Assembly: GCF_900107835.1 (NCBI RefSeq) | Contig: NZ_FNRG01000001.1 | Coordinates: 62,001-126,000 of the forward strand | Direction: 5' to 3' | DNA length: 64,000 nucleotides | From: Oribacterium sp. KHPX15 | GTDB lineage: Bacteria; Bacillota; Clostridia; Lachnospirales; Lachnospiraceae | Shown here: positions 34,653-43,339 of the stretch, one piece after another | Layout of the letters: each line of letters starts with the position of its first letter | Numbering within the stretch: position 1 is the first letter of the stretch | Position numbers and translations under genes: made by a program | The notes under the pieces: model-generated | The model's input: the letters and a program-made list of their open reading frames with translations, nothing else | Told to the model about the DNA's origin: nothing | Database searches by the model: none

Positions 34653-35846
34653 ATGCTTGAAACAAAGATCATTGACCCAACAGACAAGAAACAACTTGAG
34701 CTGTATATACATATTCCCTTCTGCGCGAAGAAGTGTAATTATTGCGATTTTCTGTCCTTTCCGGCCCGGGAGCAGGAGCACAGTGAATATGTTGACAAGC
34801 TTTGCGGGGAGATAGAACTCATATCGAAAAAAATTCCATCAGAGCGGGAGATATCAACCATCTTTATAGGGGGAGGTACTCCGTCTCTTATTGATCCGAA
34901 ACATATAGTGAGGATCATGAAAACCATAAGACAGCATTTTCGCGTAAGGGAGGATGCTGAGATTACTATTGAATGCAATCCGGCGTCAACATTGGCCTAC
35001 AAATTTACACTATACAAAAATGCAGGTATAAACAGACTTTCTATCGGACTGCAATCCGCCGATAACCGGGAGCTTAAGACCCTTGGCCGTATACATATCT
35101 ATGAGGATTTTCTCAAGTGCTTCCAGAATGCAAGGATGGAAGGATTCGGGAATATAAACATTGACCTTATGAATGATATTCCGGGGCAGACGGAAAAGTC
35201 ATGGCAGGATACTCTGAAGCATGTGCTAATGCTTAAGCCGGAGCATGTGTCCATTTACAACCTCATAATTGAAGAGGGCACCCCTTTTTATGATATGTAT
35301 AATGCCGGTCAGCTTCCTCTTCCGGGAGAGGAGACAGCGTCTGCAATTGATGAGATAACCCGGACTATAACCGGGAAGTACGGGTTTGAACGCTATGAGG
35401 TTTCAAACTACGCTAAGCCGGGCTTTGAGTGCAGACATAATTATGGTTACTGGTCCAATGTCGAGTACATTGGCTTCGGACTGGGAGCAGCTTCTTACTA
35501 CGATAATCGTCGTTGGAATAACACAAGAGATTTTAAGAAGTATATGGAGCTTAATTTCCATATGGATATGAAGAACGGCTGGGCAGAGCTTCACACAGAT
35601 GTACAGGTTCTCGACAGAAATGAGCAGATGGAAGAATTTATGTTCCTGGGACTTCGGCGTATAGAAGGCGTTTCTGAGGTTGAGTTTAAAACAAGATTTC
35701 AGGTGGATATAATGAGCGTGTTCGGAGATAAGCTTTCGCAGTATGTGAGTCAGGGACTGATCCTGCATGAGGGATACCGTTACCGCTTTTCGGACCATGG
35801 CATGGATGTGTCCAATGTAATTTTGAGTGATTTTCTGTTGGATTGA
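34653..35846 (+). CDS. hemW: Radical SAM heme chaperone HemW
   Basis: A 397-residue radical SAM protein. Residues 19-31 carry IPFCAKKCNYCDF, the CxxxCxxC motif for the [4Fe-4S] cluster with the extra Phe/Cys pattern of the HemN/HemW family; FIGGGTPSL and GLQSADNRELKTLGRIH follow, and the C-terminal HemN_C domain ends the protein. HemW delivers heme to target proteins and does not act as coproporphyrinogen oxidase. AACAGGTG lies upstream of the ATG. In many Firmicutes hemW sits by lepA and hrcA; here all three are in the window but separated. Confidence 0.93.
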   Translation: MLETKIIDPTDKKQLELYIHIPFCAKKCNYCDFLSFPAREQEHSEYVDKLCGEIELISKKIPSEREISTIFIGGGTPSLIDPKHIVRIMKTIRQHFRVREDAEITIECNPASTLAYKFTLYKNAGINRLSIGLQSADNRELKTLGRIHIYEDFLKCFQNARMEGFGNINIDLMNDIPGQTEKSWQDTLKHVLMLKPEHVSIYNLIIEEGTPFYDMYNAGQLPLPGEETASAIDEITRTITGKYGFERYEVSNYAKPGFECRHNYGYWSNVEYIGFGLGAASYYDNRRWNNTRDFKKYMELNFHMDMKNGWAELHTDVQVLDRNEQMEEFMFLGLRRIEGVSEVEFKTRFQVDIMSVFGDKLSQYVSQGLILHEGYRYRFSDHGMDVSNVILSDFLLD

Positions 35847-35857
35847 AAGGCGACATT

Positions 35858-36448
35858 ATGGCGAAAAAGAATGGCAGAAATACAAAACAGAAGATAGTAT
35901 CTGCGGCATGGAAGCTATTTTATGAGCAGGGGTATGAGGACACTACCGTCGATGACATTGTCTTTGAATCCGGTACCTCGAAGGGGTCCTTTTATCATTA
36001 TTTTGAAGGGAAGGACGCACTTCTCGGCTCTCTCAATATCCTCTTTGATGATAAGTATGAAGAACTTGAGAAAACCATGGATCCCGAGATGCATGCCATA
36101 GATAAGCTTATTTATCTCAATCATGTTCTCTATGAACTGATTGATTCATCGGTATCTGTTGAGCTTCTGACAAGACTGTTTTCCTCGCAGCTTATAACCC
36201 ATGGAGAGAAGCATTTGCTTGACAGAAAAAGGGCGTATTTCAAGGTGCTGAAGCAGATTGTGAAGGAAGGGCAGGCAAAGGGAGAAGTCAGGGATGACAT
36301 AGCTGCCAACCAGATCGTAAATGATTATGCCATGTTTGAAAGAGCGCTATTATATGACTGGTGCCTTGAGGACGGGGAGTATTCTCTCATCAGAAATGCA
36401 GACAGACTTATGCCAATGTTCCTTAATGGATATAGAATTTCAAAGTGA
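35858..36448 (+). CDS. TetR family transcriptional regulator
   Basis: A 196-residue regulator. Residues 8-55 are a TetR helix-turn-helix (TKQKIVSAAWKLFYEQGYEDTTVDDIVFESGTSKGSFYHYFEGKDAL). The rest is a helical ligand-binding domain without a recognisable ligand signature. The start is the ATG at 35858 after GAAAGG; it begins 11 bases after hemW, so the two are probably cotranscribed. The target is not evident; an inverted repeat at 36575-36606, in the spacer before the symporter gene, could be its operator. Confidence 0.92.
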   Translation: MAKKNGRNTKQKIVSAAWKLFYEQGYEDTTVDDIVFESGTSKGSFYHYFEGKDALLGSLNILFDDKYEELEKTMDPEMHAIDKLIYLNHVLYELIDSSVSVELLTRLFSSQLITHGEKHLLDRKRAYFKVLKQIVKEGQAKGEVRDDIAANQIVNDYAMFERALLYDWCLEDGEYSLIRNADRLMPMFLNGYRISK

Positions 36449-36574
36449 TTCGTAAGCCAAACTTCTTTGACTGTTGAAGGTTTTAAAAAATTTCTTTTAT
36501 TGGACTTTGGTTTGAACTATATTTAGTCTATATAAAAATTAACGTATTTACGCTAATAATCATATAATTGTATT

Positions 36575-36606
36575 AACGGAGTATGGACTTTGGTCTATAC
36601 TCCGTT
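36575..36606. promoter_or_regulatory. Inverted repeat: terminator or operator before the symporter gene
   Basis: AACGGAGTATGGAC / GTCTATACTCCGTT, 14-base arms with one mismatch and a four-base loop. It ends the hemW-tetR transcript or binds the TetR protein. A likely promoter follows (about 36613-36640, -10 TATAGT). Confidence 0.5.
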
Positions 36607-36710
36607 CTGCATTTTAGTCTATCGGAAGTTATGCTATAGTACAAAGCAAATCATAATTCATGGGAATAGATTTCGTATTGAGACATTCCCATAAAGAAAG
36701 GGAGAAAAGT

Positions 36711-38306
36711 ATGACTAGCGAAAGTATTTTTATTTTACTGTCAATCATTGCTTATCTTGGAATCACAATTTGGATAGGTGTTTATTTCAGCAAAAAGGGA
36801 TCTGCATCTGACACCGCCAATTTTTATCTTGGAGGACGAGGGCTTAATCCTATAGTTACAGCTATGAGTGCCGAGGCTTCGGATATGAGTTCATATCTTC
36901 TCATGGGACTTCCGGGACTCGCTTATCTTGCAGGTGTTGCAGAGGTAGGCTGGACAGTTATCGGACTTGCGGCAGGAACCTATCTTAATTTCCTGTTTGT
37001 GGCAAAGAGACTTCGTGTTTATTCGGAAACCATCGGAGCCAACACGGTGCCGCAGTTCTTCTCAAAGAGATATGATGATAACAGAAATACATTATCCTGC
37101 CTTGCAGCTATTGTAATTCTTATTTTCTTTATTCCGTATACAGCATCAGGGTTTAAGGCGGTAGGAACATTATTTAACAGTCTCTTTGGATGGGACTATC
37201 ATATGGCAATGGTACTTGGTGCGGTTGTTATCATTGGTTATACAGTTATGGGCGGATTCATGGCAGTATCAACCACCGACCTTATCCAGTCCATCGTAAT
37301 GACTGTGGCTCTTTGCATTATCATTGTATTCGGTATATCCTGCGCAGGCGGACTCGGCACTGTTATCAATAATGCCAAGGAGCTTCCCGGATATCTCAAT
37401 CTTTCACAGGGCTACGATGCGGCTACGGGAACAGCCGGAAGCTTCGGAATTCTTCCTGTTATATCCACTCTTGCATGGGGACTTGGATACTTCGGTATGC
37501 CTCATATCCTTCTCAGATTCATGGCTATCAGAAATCCTGAGGAGATTAAGATCTCAAGACGTATCGCTTCCGTATGGGCTCTGCTTTCCATGCTGGTTGC
37601 TGTATTTATCGGTATCATCGGCTACAGTGTATCTGTAGCGGGAGAGATCCCGTTCCTTACAACCGGGTCAGAGTCTGAGACTATCATCATTTGCCTCGCA
37701 AATCTTATGGGTAAGAATGGTGTATTCTTTGCAATCGTTGCAGGTGTTATCATGGCGGGAATTCTTGCGGCAACCATGTCAACCGCAGATTCACAGCTCC
37801 TTGCGGCATCCAGTTCTATGTCAGAGGATCTTCTGCGAGACTTCCTCCACATCAAGATGGATGATAAGACTTCTATGAAGGTTGCAAGAGGAACAGTTGT
37901 GGCTATAGCTATCATTGCTCTTTTCCTTGCATGGAATCCAAACAGCAGCGTATTCAGAGTAGTATCCTTCGCATGGGCAGGTTTCGGAGCAGCTTTCGGA
38001 CCGGTTATGATCCTTGCTCTTTTCTGGAAGAAGAGTACACGCGGCGGTGCAACAGCAGGAATGTTTGCCGGCGGCGCAATGGTATTTATCTGGAAGTTCC
38101 TTGTTGCTCCTATGGGCGGTGCATTCGCAATCTATGAGCTTCTTCCTGCATTTGTAGTTGCATTTGTTGCAGACGTTGCAGTTTCCAAGGTGACCTTCGA
38201 GCCTGCAAAGGAAATCCAGGATACCTTCGACCTCGTAGTTAAAAAGTGCAAAGGCGAGAACAGCGCAGCGTTTTCAGAAGCAAAGCTTGCAGATGCGGAA
38301 ATCTGA
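36711..38306 (+). CDS. putP: Sodium:solute symporter, PutP-like
   Basis: A 531-residue membrane protein of the SSS family with about 13 helices. Na+ and substrate motifs seen: GGRGLNPIVTAMSAEASDMSSYLLMGLPGLAY near residues 38-70, and the family signature in the region GFGAAFGPVMILALFWKKSTRGGATAGMFAGGAMV. The closest recognised relatives are the sodium/proline symporters (PutP), but sodium/pantothenate and other members look alike, so the substrate is tentative. The ATG at 36711 follows AAAGGGAGAAAAG. It is monocistronic with a strong terminator; biased codons indicate good expression. Confidence 0.9.
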   Translation: MTSESIFILLSIIAYLGITIWIGVYFSKKGSASDTANFYLGGRGLNPIVTAMSAEASDMSSYLLMGLPGLAYLAGVAEVGWTVIGLAAGTYLNFLFVAKRLRVYSETIGANTVPQFFSKRYDDNRNTLSCLAAIVILIFFIPYTASGFKAVGTLFNSLFGWDYHMAMVLGAVVIIGYTVMGGFMAVSTTDLIQSIVMTVALCIIIVFGISCAGGLGTVINNAKELPGYLNLSQGYDAATGTAGSFGILPVISTLAWGLGYFGMPHILLRFMAIRNPEEIKISRRIASVWALLSMLVAVFIGIIGYSVSVAGEIPFLTTGSESETIIICLANLMGKNGVFFAIVAGVIMAGILAATMSTADSQLLAASSSMSEDLLRDFLHIKMDDKTSMKVARGTVVAIAIIALFLAWNPNSSVFRVVSFAWAGFGAAFGPVMILALFWKKSTRGGATAGMFAGGAMVFIWKFLVAPMGGAFAIYELLPAFVVAFVADVAVSKVTFEPAKEIQDTFDLVVKKCKGENSAAFSEAKLADAEI

Positions 38307-38324
38307 TAAAAAATAAAAACAGCC

Positions 38325-38367
38325 CGCCGGGGATTGGACATATGTGTCCATCTCCGGCGTTTTTTTG
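38325..38367 (+). terminator. Rho-independent terminator of the symporter gene
   Basis: A long stem from CGCCGGGGATTGGACA to TGTCCATCTCCGGCG with two mismatches and a four-base loop, followed by seven T. Confidence 0.9.
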
Positions 38368-38536
38368 TTGCACGGACTGCCTGTTCTGATTGATAGCTGC
38401 ATAGAACCACTTAGAGTTCAGACTTTGGATTTTCCCGACCGGGCGACCCGGTTTATGATGGATGCCCACCGGCTCTGACCTTCATGTGCCCCGGCGGAAC
38501 CGGTCTTTCAGGATTTGGAATGATTAGGAAATATTA

Positions 38537-38565
38537 TTTACTTTATGGCGATTAAAGAATAAAAT
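38537..38565 (+). promoter_or_regulatory. Promoter of the lipoprotein gene
   Basis: TTTACT at 38537-38542, 17 bases, TAAAAT at 38560-38565, about 45 bases before the ribosome site AAGGAGG. Confidence 0.6.
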
Positions 38566-38609
38566 ATTTTACAGAGTATTAATGAAAGCTTTTAACAAGG
38601 AGGGGCATT

Positions 38610-40052
38610 ATGAGAAAGAGACACCTATTGATGGCGATGATCATCGCAGGATCCATGTCAATGCTTGTGGCTTGTGGCGGCGGTTCGAAGGAAACCGAAA
38701 CAGCAGCAACAACAGCGGCAGAGACAAAGGCTGCAGCAACTGAGGCAGCTAAGGAAAAAGAAACCGAGAAAAAAGCAGAAACAGAGGCAGCTACAGAAGC
38801 GGCAACAGAGGCTGAGAAAAAGGCCGAGGCAGACAGCGCTGATGTAGGTAAATTTATAATCTATGAGTATGAAGCGGGCGGACATCCGGTAACTCATGAG
38901 ATGCTGGTTGAAGCAGGTATGGGCGACACATATCTGGAGCTCTATAAGGACGGAACCGGAAAGTTCAATCTGTTCCACAGCCTTCTGGATATAACCTGGG
39001 AACCCGGTGAGATCACTGTTTACGGCACAACAAAGTATCCTTATGTGCTTGAAGGCGATACATTGAAGCTTGATATGCAGGATGTGGCTCATTACACCAT
39101 GGTGCGTGATGACGGATCAACTCCTGCAGAGACTGCTGCAACAGAGGCATCCGAGAGTAAAGACGAGACCGAGGAAGCTAAGGAAACAACAGAAGCGAAG
39201 GATAATGCTTCCGAAACAGAAGCAGCCGCAGATTCCGGAAAGAAGGTTCCTGACGGAGTTGCTTCCGGAGACGGTTTGGTAAGCGAAGAAGATCTTCAGA
39301 AGGGCTATGTATGGCTCAATAAGGTTGCAAAGGATGTTTTCAATCTTACTTATGAAGATCTGGCAGATCATTTCGGAGTAGAGGGTGAGTTTGACAAGGA
39401 AGAGTATTCAGACCACATGCAGCGCAACAAGCGTTACTATAAGTGGATTTCCAAGGATGACTCAAATCACTTTATCTATGTTAACTTTGATGAGAAGGAT
39501 GCAGCGAAGGAGCCCGGTGTTTATCGTGTAAGCAGCTTTAACACCAGCGGTTTCAGCGGATCAGATGCAGAAGCAAAGTATCTTGATGCAGTTAAGGCTG
39601 AGGCAAGTGATGCAGATAAAGCAGCAACTGCCAATGCCAAGATGAAGGACTTCACCATAGAGATAACTCCATGGGGAAATAAGGATGACATTGTTAAGGT
39701 CGGTATGCAGATTCCTGACTCAGGATGGGCTTATGATGAGAAGAAGGCGCATCTTGTAGAGAACGAAGACATTAACTCTTTCGGGGCAGGATTTATCCAG
39801 TTTAAAGTTGAAGAAAACCTGGATAAGTTTGATACCTATAAGGAGAAATTCGAGAACTACAAGGACATCGATGACCGTGAAATCGGTGGAAAGACCTTTA
39901 AGGGACGCACCTACAAGAACATAGGTTATGAATGGACAGAGTACCTTGCCCAGCTTGATGATACTCATGCTGTATCTATCGGTATAGTAAGAGTGGATCT
40001 CAGCGACGGAACCATGGGTGACAAGATCCTCAATTCTGTAAGCTTCAAATAA
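38610..40052 (+). CDS. Lipoprotein of unknown function
   Basis: A 480-residue exported protein. The signal peptide ends in a VACGG lipobox (Cys about 22). A Glu/Ala/Thr/Lys-rich linker covers about 24-75, a first compact domain about 80-175 (KFIIYEYEAGGHPVTHEMLVEAGMGD... YLELYKDGTGKF... LEGDTLKL), a second low-complexity linker about 178-215, and a second domain about 225-480 with LADHFGVEGEFDKEEY and VGMQIPDSGWAYDEKK. The first domain resembles short all-beta modules repeated in Lachnospiraceae lipoproteins; no enzyme motif is seen. AAGGAGG precedes the ATG. It is monocistronic and its function is unknown. Confidence 0.85.
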   Translation: MRKRHLLMAMIIAGSMSMLVACGGGSKETETAATTAAETKAAATEAAKEKETEKKAETEAATEAATEAEKKAEADSADVGKFIIYEYEAGGHPVTHEMLVEAGMGDTYLELYKDGTGKFNLFHSLLDITWEPGEITVYGTTKYPYVLEGDTLKLDMQDVAHYTMVRDDGSTPAETAATEASESKDETEEAKETTEAKDNASETEAAADSGKKVPDGVASGDGLVSEEDLQKGYVWLNKVAKDVFNLTYEDLADHFGVEGEFDKEEYSDHMQRNKRYYKWISKDDSNHFIYVNFDEKDAAKEPGVYRVSSFNTSGFSGSDAEAKYLDAVKAEASDADKAATANAKMKDFTIEITPWGNKDDIVKVGMQIPDSGWAYDEKKAHLVENEDINSFGAGFIQFKVEENLDKFDTYKEKFENYKDIDDREIGGKTFKGRTYKNIGYEWTEYLAQLDDTHAVSIGIVRVDLSDGTMGDKILNSVSFK

Positions 40053-40074
40053 GTCAACATAATATATTTTGGCA

Positions 40075-40108
40075 ATCTCCCGCTTGTGTTAAGTCATAAG
40101 CGGGAGAT
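40075..40108 (+). terminator. Rho-independent terminator of the lipoprotein gene
   Basis: ATCTCCCGCTT / AAGCGGGAGAT perfect stem with a 12-base loop and ATACTTTTA tail. Confidence 0.8.
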
Positions 40109-40153
40109 ATACTTTTATAAGATTTATGAAAATCATGATTCATCGGGGTATAT

Positions 40154-41170
40154 ATGGCATACAAGAAAAAAGAAAACGAAAATGATTATCAGCAGCTAGG
40201 AACTGACCTTAAAAGCGGAGATTTCAAGCCCTATTATCTTCTTTACGGTGAGGAGGAATTTCTGAAGCTTTCCTATAAAAAAGCTTTCCGTAAAGCCTTC
40301 GGAGGAGAAGATGGAATGGCATATAACTTCTTTGATGGCGCGCCGGATGTGGATGAACTGATAGACATTTTAAATACCATTCCTTTTACTTTCGGGGATA
40401 ATAACGGGAGACTTGTGATAGTAAGTGACAGCCAGTGGTTCAAAAAGGCTCCGCCTGAGAAGCTTTTGAAATATCTTGATGATATTGAGCATTTTCCTGA
40501 AACTGCTCACCTTATGTTCATCGAGAAAGAGGTCGATAAAAGAGGAAAGCTATACAAGATAATACAGAAAAACGGTTTTGACTGTGAACTTGGATTTCAG
40601 GATCATGCCCAGCTTGGAAGATGGGCAGCCCGATATCTCACAAATGCCGGAAAAAAGATCAGAAATTCAACCATGGAGCTAATCCTGGGTAAAACAGGAA
40701 ACAGTATGGATAATATCGCTTCAGAGCTCGAAAAGCTGATCGCATATACGGGAGACCGTGACGTGATAGAGGATCAGGATGTGGAGACTATCTGTTCCCA
40801 GAATGTTGAAGACAGAGTCTTCGACATGATCACAGAGATGAGTCTCGGAAATACTGAGAAGGCGATGCAGTATTACGGAGATCTGCTGACACTTCAGGAA
40901 GCACCCATGAAGATACTGAGTCTTATGAGGAGAAATTTTAACCAACTACTTCTTACTAAAGAGTCGGTAACAAAGGGCATGAACGGGCAGGAAGCTGCCA
41001 AATATGTTAATGTTTCTCCCTGGATCCTGGGCAAACTTCAGAACCAGGCTAAGCACTATTCACTTGAAAGTATCGAGGATTATTTAAGCAGATGCCTGGA
41101 ATATGATGAGTCCATAAAAAGCGGAAATCTGACCGACAGAATGGCGGTGGAACTTCTGTTAACGGTGTAA
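40154..41170 (+). CDS. holA: DNA polymerase III delta subunit
   Basis: A 338-residue clamp-loader subunit that opens the sliding clamp. Family features: YYLLYGEEEFL near residues 26-36, the N-terminal domain with NTIPFTFGDNNGRLVIVSDS, then a GNSMDNIASELEKLIAYTGDR stretch, and a C-terminal collar with QEAPMKILSLMRRNFNQLLLTKE. Length is typical. The gene stands between the lipoprotein terminator and the 3D-domain gene; in many Firmicutes it sits beside comEC and rpsT, which are in this window but displaced. Function assignment is solid. Confidence 0.93.
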   Translation: MAYKKKENENDYQQLGTDLKSGDFKPYYLLYGEEEFLKLSYKKAFRKAFGGEDGMAYNFFDGAPDVDELIDILNTIPFTFGDNNGRLVIVSDSQWFKKAPPEKLLKYLDDIEHFPETAHLMFIEKEVDKRGKLYKIIQKNGFDCELGFQDHAQLGRWAARYLTNAGKKIRNSTMELILGKTGNSMDNIASELEKLIAYTGDRDVIEDQDVETICSQNVEDRVFDMITEMSLGNTEKAMQYYGDLLTLQEAPMKILSLMRRNFNQLLLTKESVTKGMNGQEAAKYVNVSPWILGKLQNQAKHYSLESIEDYLSRCLEYDESIKSGNLTDRMAVELLLTV

Positions 41171-41221
41171 AATTCACCACTTTGCTTTCATTTTTCGTAA
41201 AAAACTTTAGAAAAATTTTAG

Positions 41222-41400
41222 TTGACCGTTTTTTGAAGCTGTATTAAGGTCATAGCGTCGTATGTTGCAAAATCGTAGAAAAATCGCCTGGTTTTAAGGC
41301 GATTGTGATTCCTTATTACGGAGAGGTATGCTGGTTTGATCAGGCAGCAATGACCACTCTGCGGCAGTGCATTTTACTGCAGCTTAAGTAAGGATAACCA
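41222..41400 (+). ncRNA. Structured 5' leader of the 3D-domain gene (candidate regulatory RNA)
   Basis: A weak promoter (TTGACC 41222-41227, 17 bases, TAAGGT) would produce a leader of about 160 bases. It folds into a hairpin AATCGCCT / AGGCGATT (41281-41303) and then a possible three-way junction: closing CTTA/TAAG (41311-41389), GGTATGCTG paired with CAGCAATGACC (41324-41353), and GCAGT paired with ACTGC (41363-41379). I do not recognise a riboswitch class. Confidence 0.35.
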
Positions 41401-41416
41401 TAGGAGGAACAATTAT

Positions 41417-42007
41417 ATGAAGATGGCAGGGCTAAAAACAGCTGCGGCAACGTTTTTTATTACCGCGTTGGTTTCAACTTCTGCTTTGGCGGCTGCTACA
41501 GCCCCCACAGGTACAGAATGGAGTGATGAATCTCTGGTTACGGGTTATGAACTTATTCAAACTTCGGATTCTGAAATGGATGCAGAGATAGAGGCTGAAA
41601 TGATTGCCGAACAGCAGCTTGCGGAGCATATAAAGGCTCTTGAGGCCGCGGCTAAACAGTCAGCAAGTTCACCGGTTACGAAAGTGGGAAGTGTTGTTAC
41701 TGAGGAAACTACGCATTACAAGCGTGGAAATATGATCGGCAATTTCAAACTCACGGGATATTATGGCGCAGGAGTTACCTATTCGGGAGCATATACAACT
41801 GCCAATCATACAATCGCCGCAGATCTCGGCGTTATCCCTATGGGAACAAAGGTATTTATAAATGACACTGTTTACACAGTAGAAGATATCGGCGGAGCAG
41901 TTAAGGGTAATCTCATAGATGTTTACTATGATACCTATGCAGAGGCTGCCGGTGTTACCGACAGAGGCTGGCAGTACGCAGATGTGTATCTGGCAGTGCC
42001 GGTGTAA
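41417..42007 (+). CDS. Secreted 3D-domain protein (putative cell-wall hydrolase)
   Basis: A 196-residue exported protein. The signal peptide covers residues 1-26 (AATFFITALVSTSALAAA). A helical acidic stretch spans about 45-80 (SEMDAEIEAEMIAEQQLAEHIKALEAAAKQ). The C-terminal 3D domain (about 112-196) shows FKLTGYYG, TYSGAYTTANHTIAADLGVIPMGTKVFI, TVEDIGGAVKGNLIDVYY with the conserved acidic residues that give the family its name. Related to the catalytic fold of MltA lytic transglycosylases and to stationary-phase proteins of clostridia. AGGAGG precedes the ATG. A possible structured leader lies upstream. Confidence 0.87.
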   Translation: MKMAGLKTAAATFFITALVSTSALAAATAPTGTEWSDESLVTGYELIQTSDSEMDAEIEAEMIAEQQLAEHIKALEAAAKQSASSPVTKVGSVVTEETTHYKRGNMIGNFKLTGYYGAGVTYSGAYTTANHTIAADLGVIPMGTKVFINDTVYTVEDIGGAVKGNLIDVYYDTYAEAAGVTDRGWQYADVYLAVPV

Positions 42008-42070
42008 TAAGGATATAATACTTTAGTTGGAAGATGGGTTGATGACCTCGATTAAACTAAAACCAGTAAA

Positions 42071-42100
42071 GAAGCATCGTTCTAAGATGCTTCTTTTTTT
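42071..42100 (+). terminator. Rho-independent terminator
   Basis: GAAGCATC / GATGCTTC stem, seven-base loop, seven T. It separates the 3D-domain gene from the heat-shock operon. Confidence 0.88.
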
Positions 42101-42143
42101 GTTCAGTTCATTCTTTATTCACAATTGCTTTTCGCTAAAGTTC

Positions 42144-42172
42144 TTGACATAGATTTACAAGGCGAGTATTAT
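42144..42172 (+). promoter_or_regulatory. Sigma-A promoter of the hrcA-grpE-dnaK-dnaJ operon
   Basis: TTGACA at 42144-42149, 17 bases, TATTAT at 42167-42172. The CIRCE operator begins 12 bases downstream, so HrcA binding would cover the start site. Confidence 0.92.
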
Positions 42173-42184
42173 AAATTTCAGATG

Positions 42185-42211
42185 TTAGCACTCCAATATT
42201 TTGAGTGCTAA
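42185..42211. promoter_or_regulatory. CIRCE operator
   Basis: TTAGCACTC, nine bases, GAGTGCTAA: a perfect match to the CIRCE consensus. It is the HrcA-binding site and sits in the leader just before hrcA. Confidence 0.98.
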
Positions 42212-42236
42212 CAAAAAATCAGAAGGAGGCGGAGAG

Positions 42237-43268
42237 ATGGAACTGGATCAACGTAAGGTTGTTATCCTTACCACGATAATCAAAAATTACCTTGAGACCG
42301 GAGAACCGGTTGGTTCACGAACCATAAGTAAGTATTCAGGTTTGAATCTCAGCTCTGCCACCATCAGAAATGAAATGAGTGATCTGGAGGAGATGGGGTA
42401 TATAGTTCAGCCTCATACTTCGGCAGGCCGTATCCCCAGTGACAAGGGCTACAGATTTTATGTTGACCAGCTCATGGAAAACCATAAGCATGAGATTGAC
42501 GATGTAAAAACCGAGATGTTTGAAAAGGTGGATCGTCTGGAGACAACATTAAAAACACTTGTCAGAAACCTTGCGGAGAATACCAAATACGCAGCGGTGG
42601 TTACAGGACCCTCTATCAGAACCAACAAGATCAAGTTTATCCAGACTTCTCTTGTGGATGCAAGGAGACTTCTTCTTGTCATCATGATGCAGGGCAATAT
42701 CGTAAAGACCTCATCTGTGGTTTTGGACGGCGCTGAGGAGCTTGATTTCAACAGAGTCCTGAGCATTAACATGCTGCTCAATGATGTGCTTAACGGACTG
42801 AGCGTTGAGGATATCACCGAAGGCCGTATCGGACAGCTTCTTGCAAGGACAAGCTATAAGGGTACTGTAAAAGCCATAGTTGACAGCATTCTCAATATGC
42901 TGGATATCAATCTCGGAGAGAGTCAGATATATACTTCCGGAGCAACCAACATTTTCAAGTATCCGGAGCTTGTGGATTCCGATAATGCATCAAAGCTTAT
43001 AAGTGCATTCGAAACAAAGGATGAACTTGCTTCTCTTGTGAAGGAAACTGAGGCTCATGCCGACGGGAAAAAGCCTATACAGGTTTACATCGGAGAAGAG
43101 TCTCCGCTTCAGAACATGTCCGACTGTTCGGTGATAACAGCCAATTACGAGCTTGGAAACGGACTGAAGGGAACTATAGGTGTCATAGGACCAAAGCGTA
43201 TGGACTATGAAAAGGTACTGGAGATACTCAGTAAGCTTCAGAGTGAGATGGATCAGGCATTTCAGTAG
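42237..43268 (+). CDS. hrcA: Heat-inducible transcription repressor HrcA
   Basis: A 343-residue repressor. A winged helix occupies residues 1-80 (ELDQRKVVILTTIIKNYLETGEPVGSRTISKY ... LSSATIRNEMSDLEEMGYIVQPHTSAGRIPSDKGYRFYVD), then a GAF-like domain (ILNMLDINLGESQIYTSGATNIFKYPEL) and the C-terminal part with YIGEESPLQNMSDCSVITANYELG. HrcA binds CIRCE and is kept active by GroE, so misfolded protein induces the operon. The ATG at 42237 follows GGAGGCGGAG; the frame's earlier start lies inside CIRCE. First gene of the operon. Confidence 0.98.
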   Translation: MELDQRKVVILTTIIKNYLETGEPVGSRTISKYSGLNLSSATIRNEMSDLEEMGYIVQPHTSAGRIPSDKGYRFYVDQLMENHKHEIDDVKTEMFEKVDRLETTLKTLVRNLAENTKYAAVVTGPSIRTNKIKFIQTSLVDARRLLLVIMMQGNIVKTSSVVLDGAEELDFNRVLSINMLLNDVLNGLSVEDITEGRIGQLLARTSYKGTVKAIVDSILNMLDINLGESQIYTSGATNIFKYPELVDSDNASKLISAFETKDELASLVKETEAHADGKKPIQVYIGEESPLQNMSDCSVITANYELGNGLKGTIGVIGPKRMDYEKVLEILSKLQSEMDQAFQ

Positions 43269-43339
43269 CTAAGGTTAAAAAGGCTGCAGGGCAGCTTAAG
43301 ATATAAAGATCCGGTAAGGATTAAGGACAGGAGGTTATC

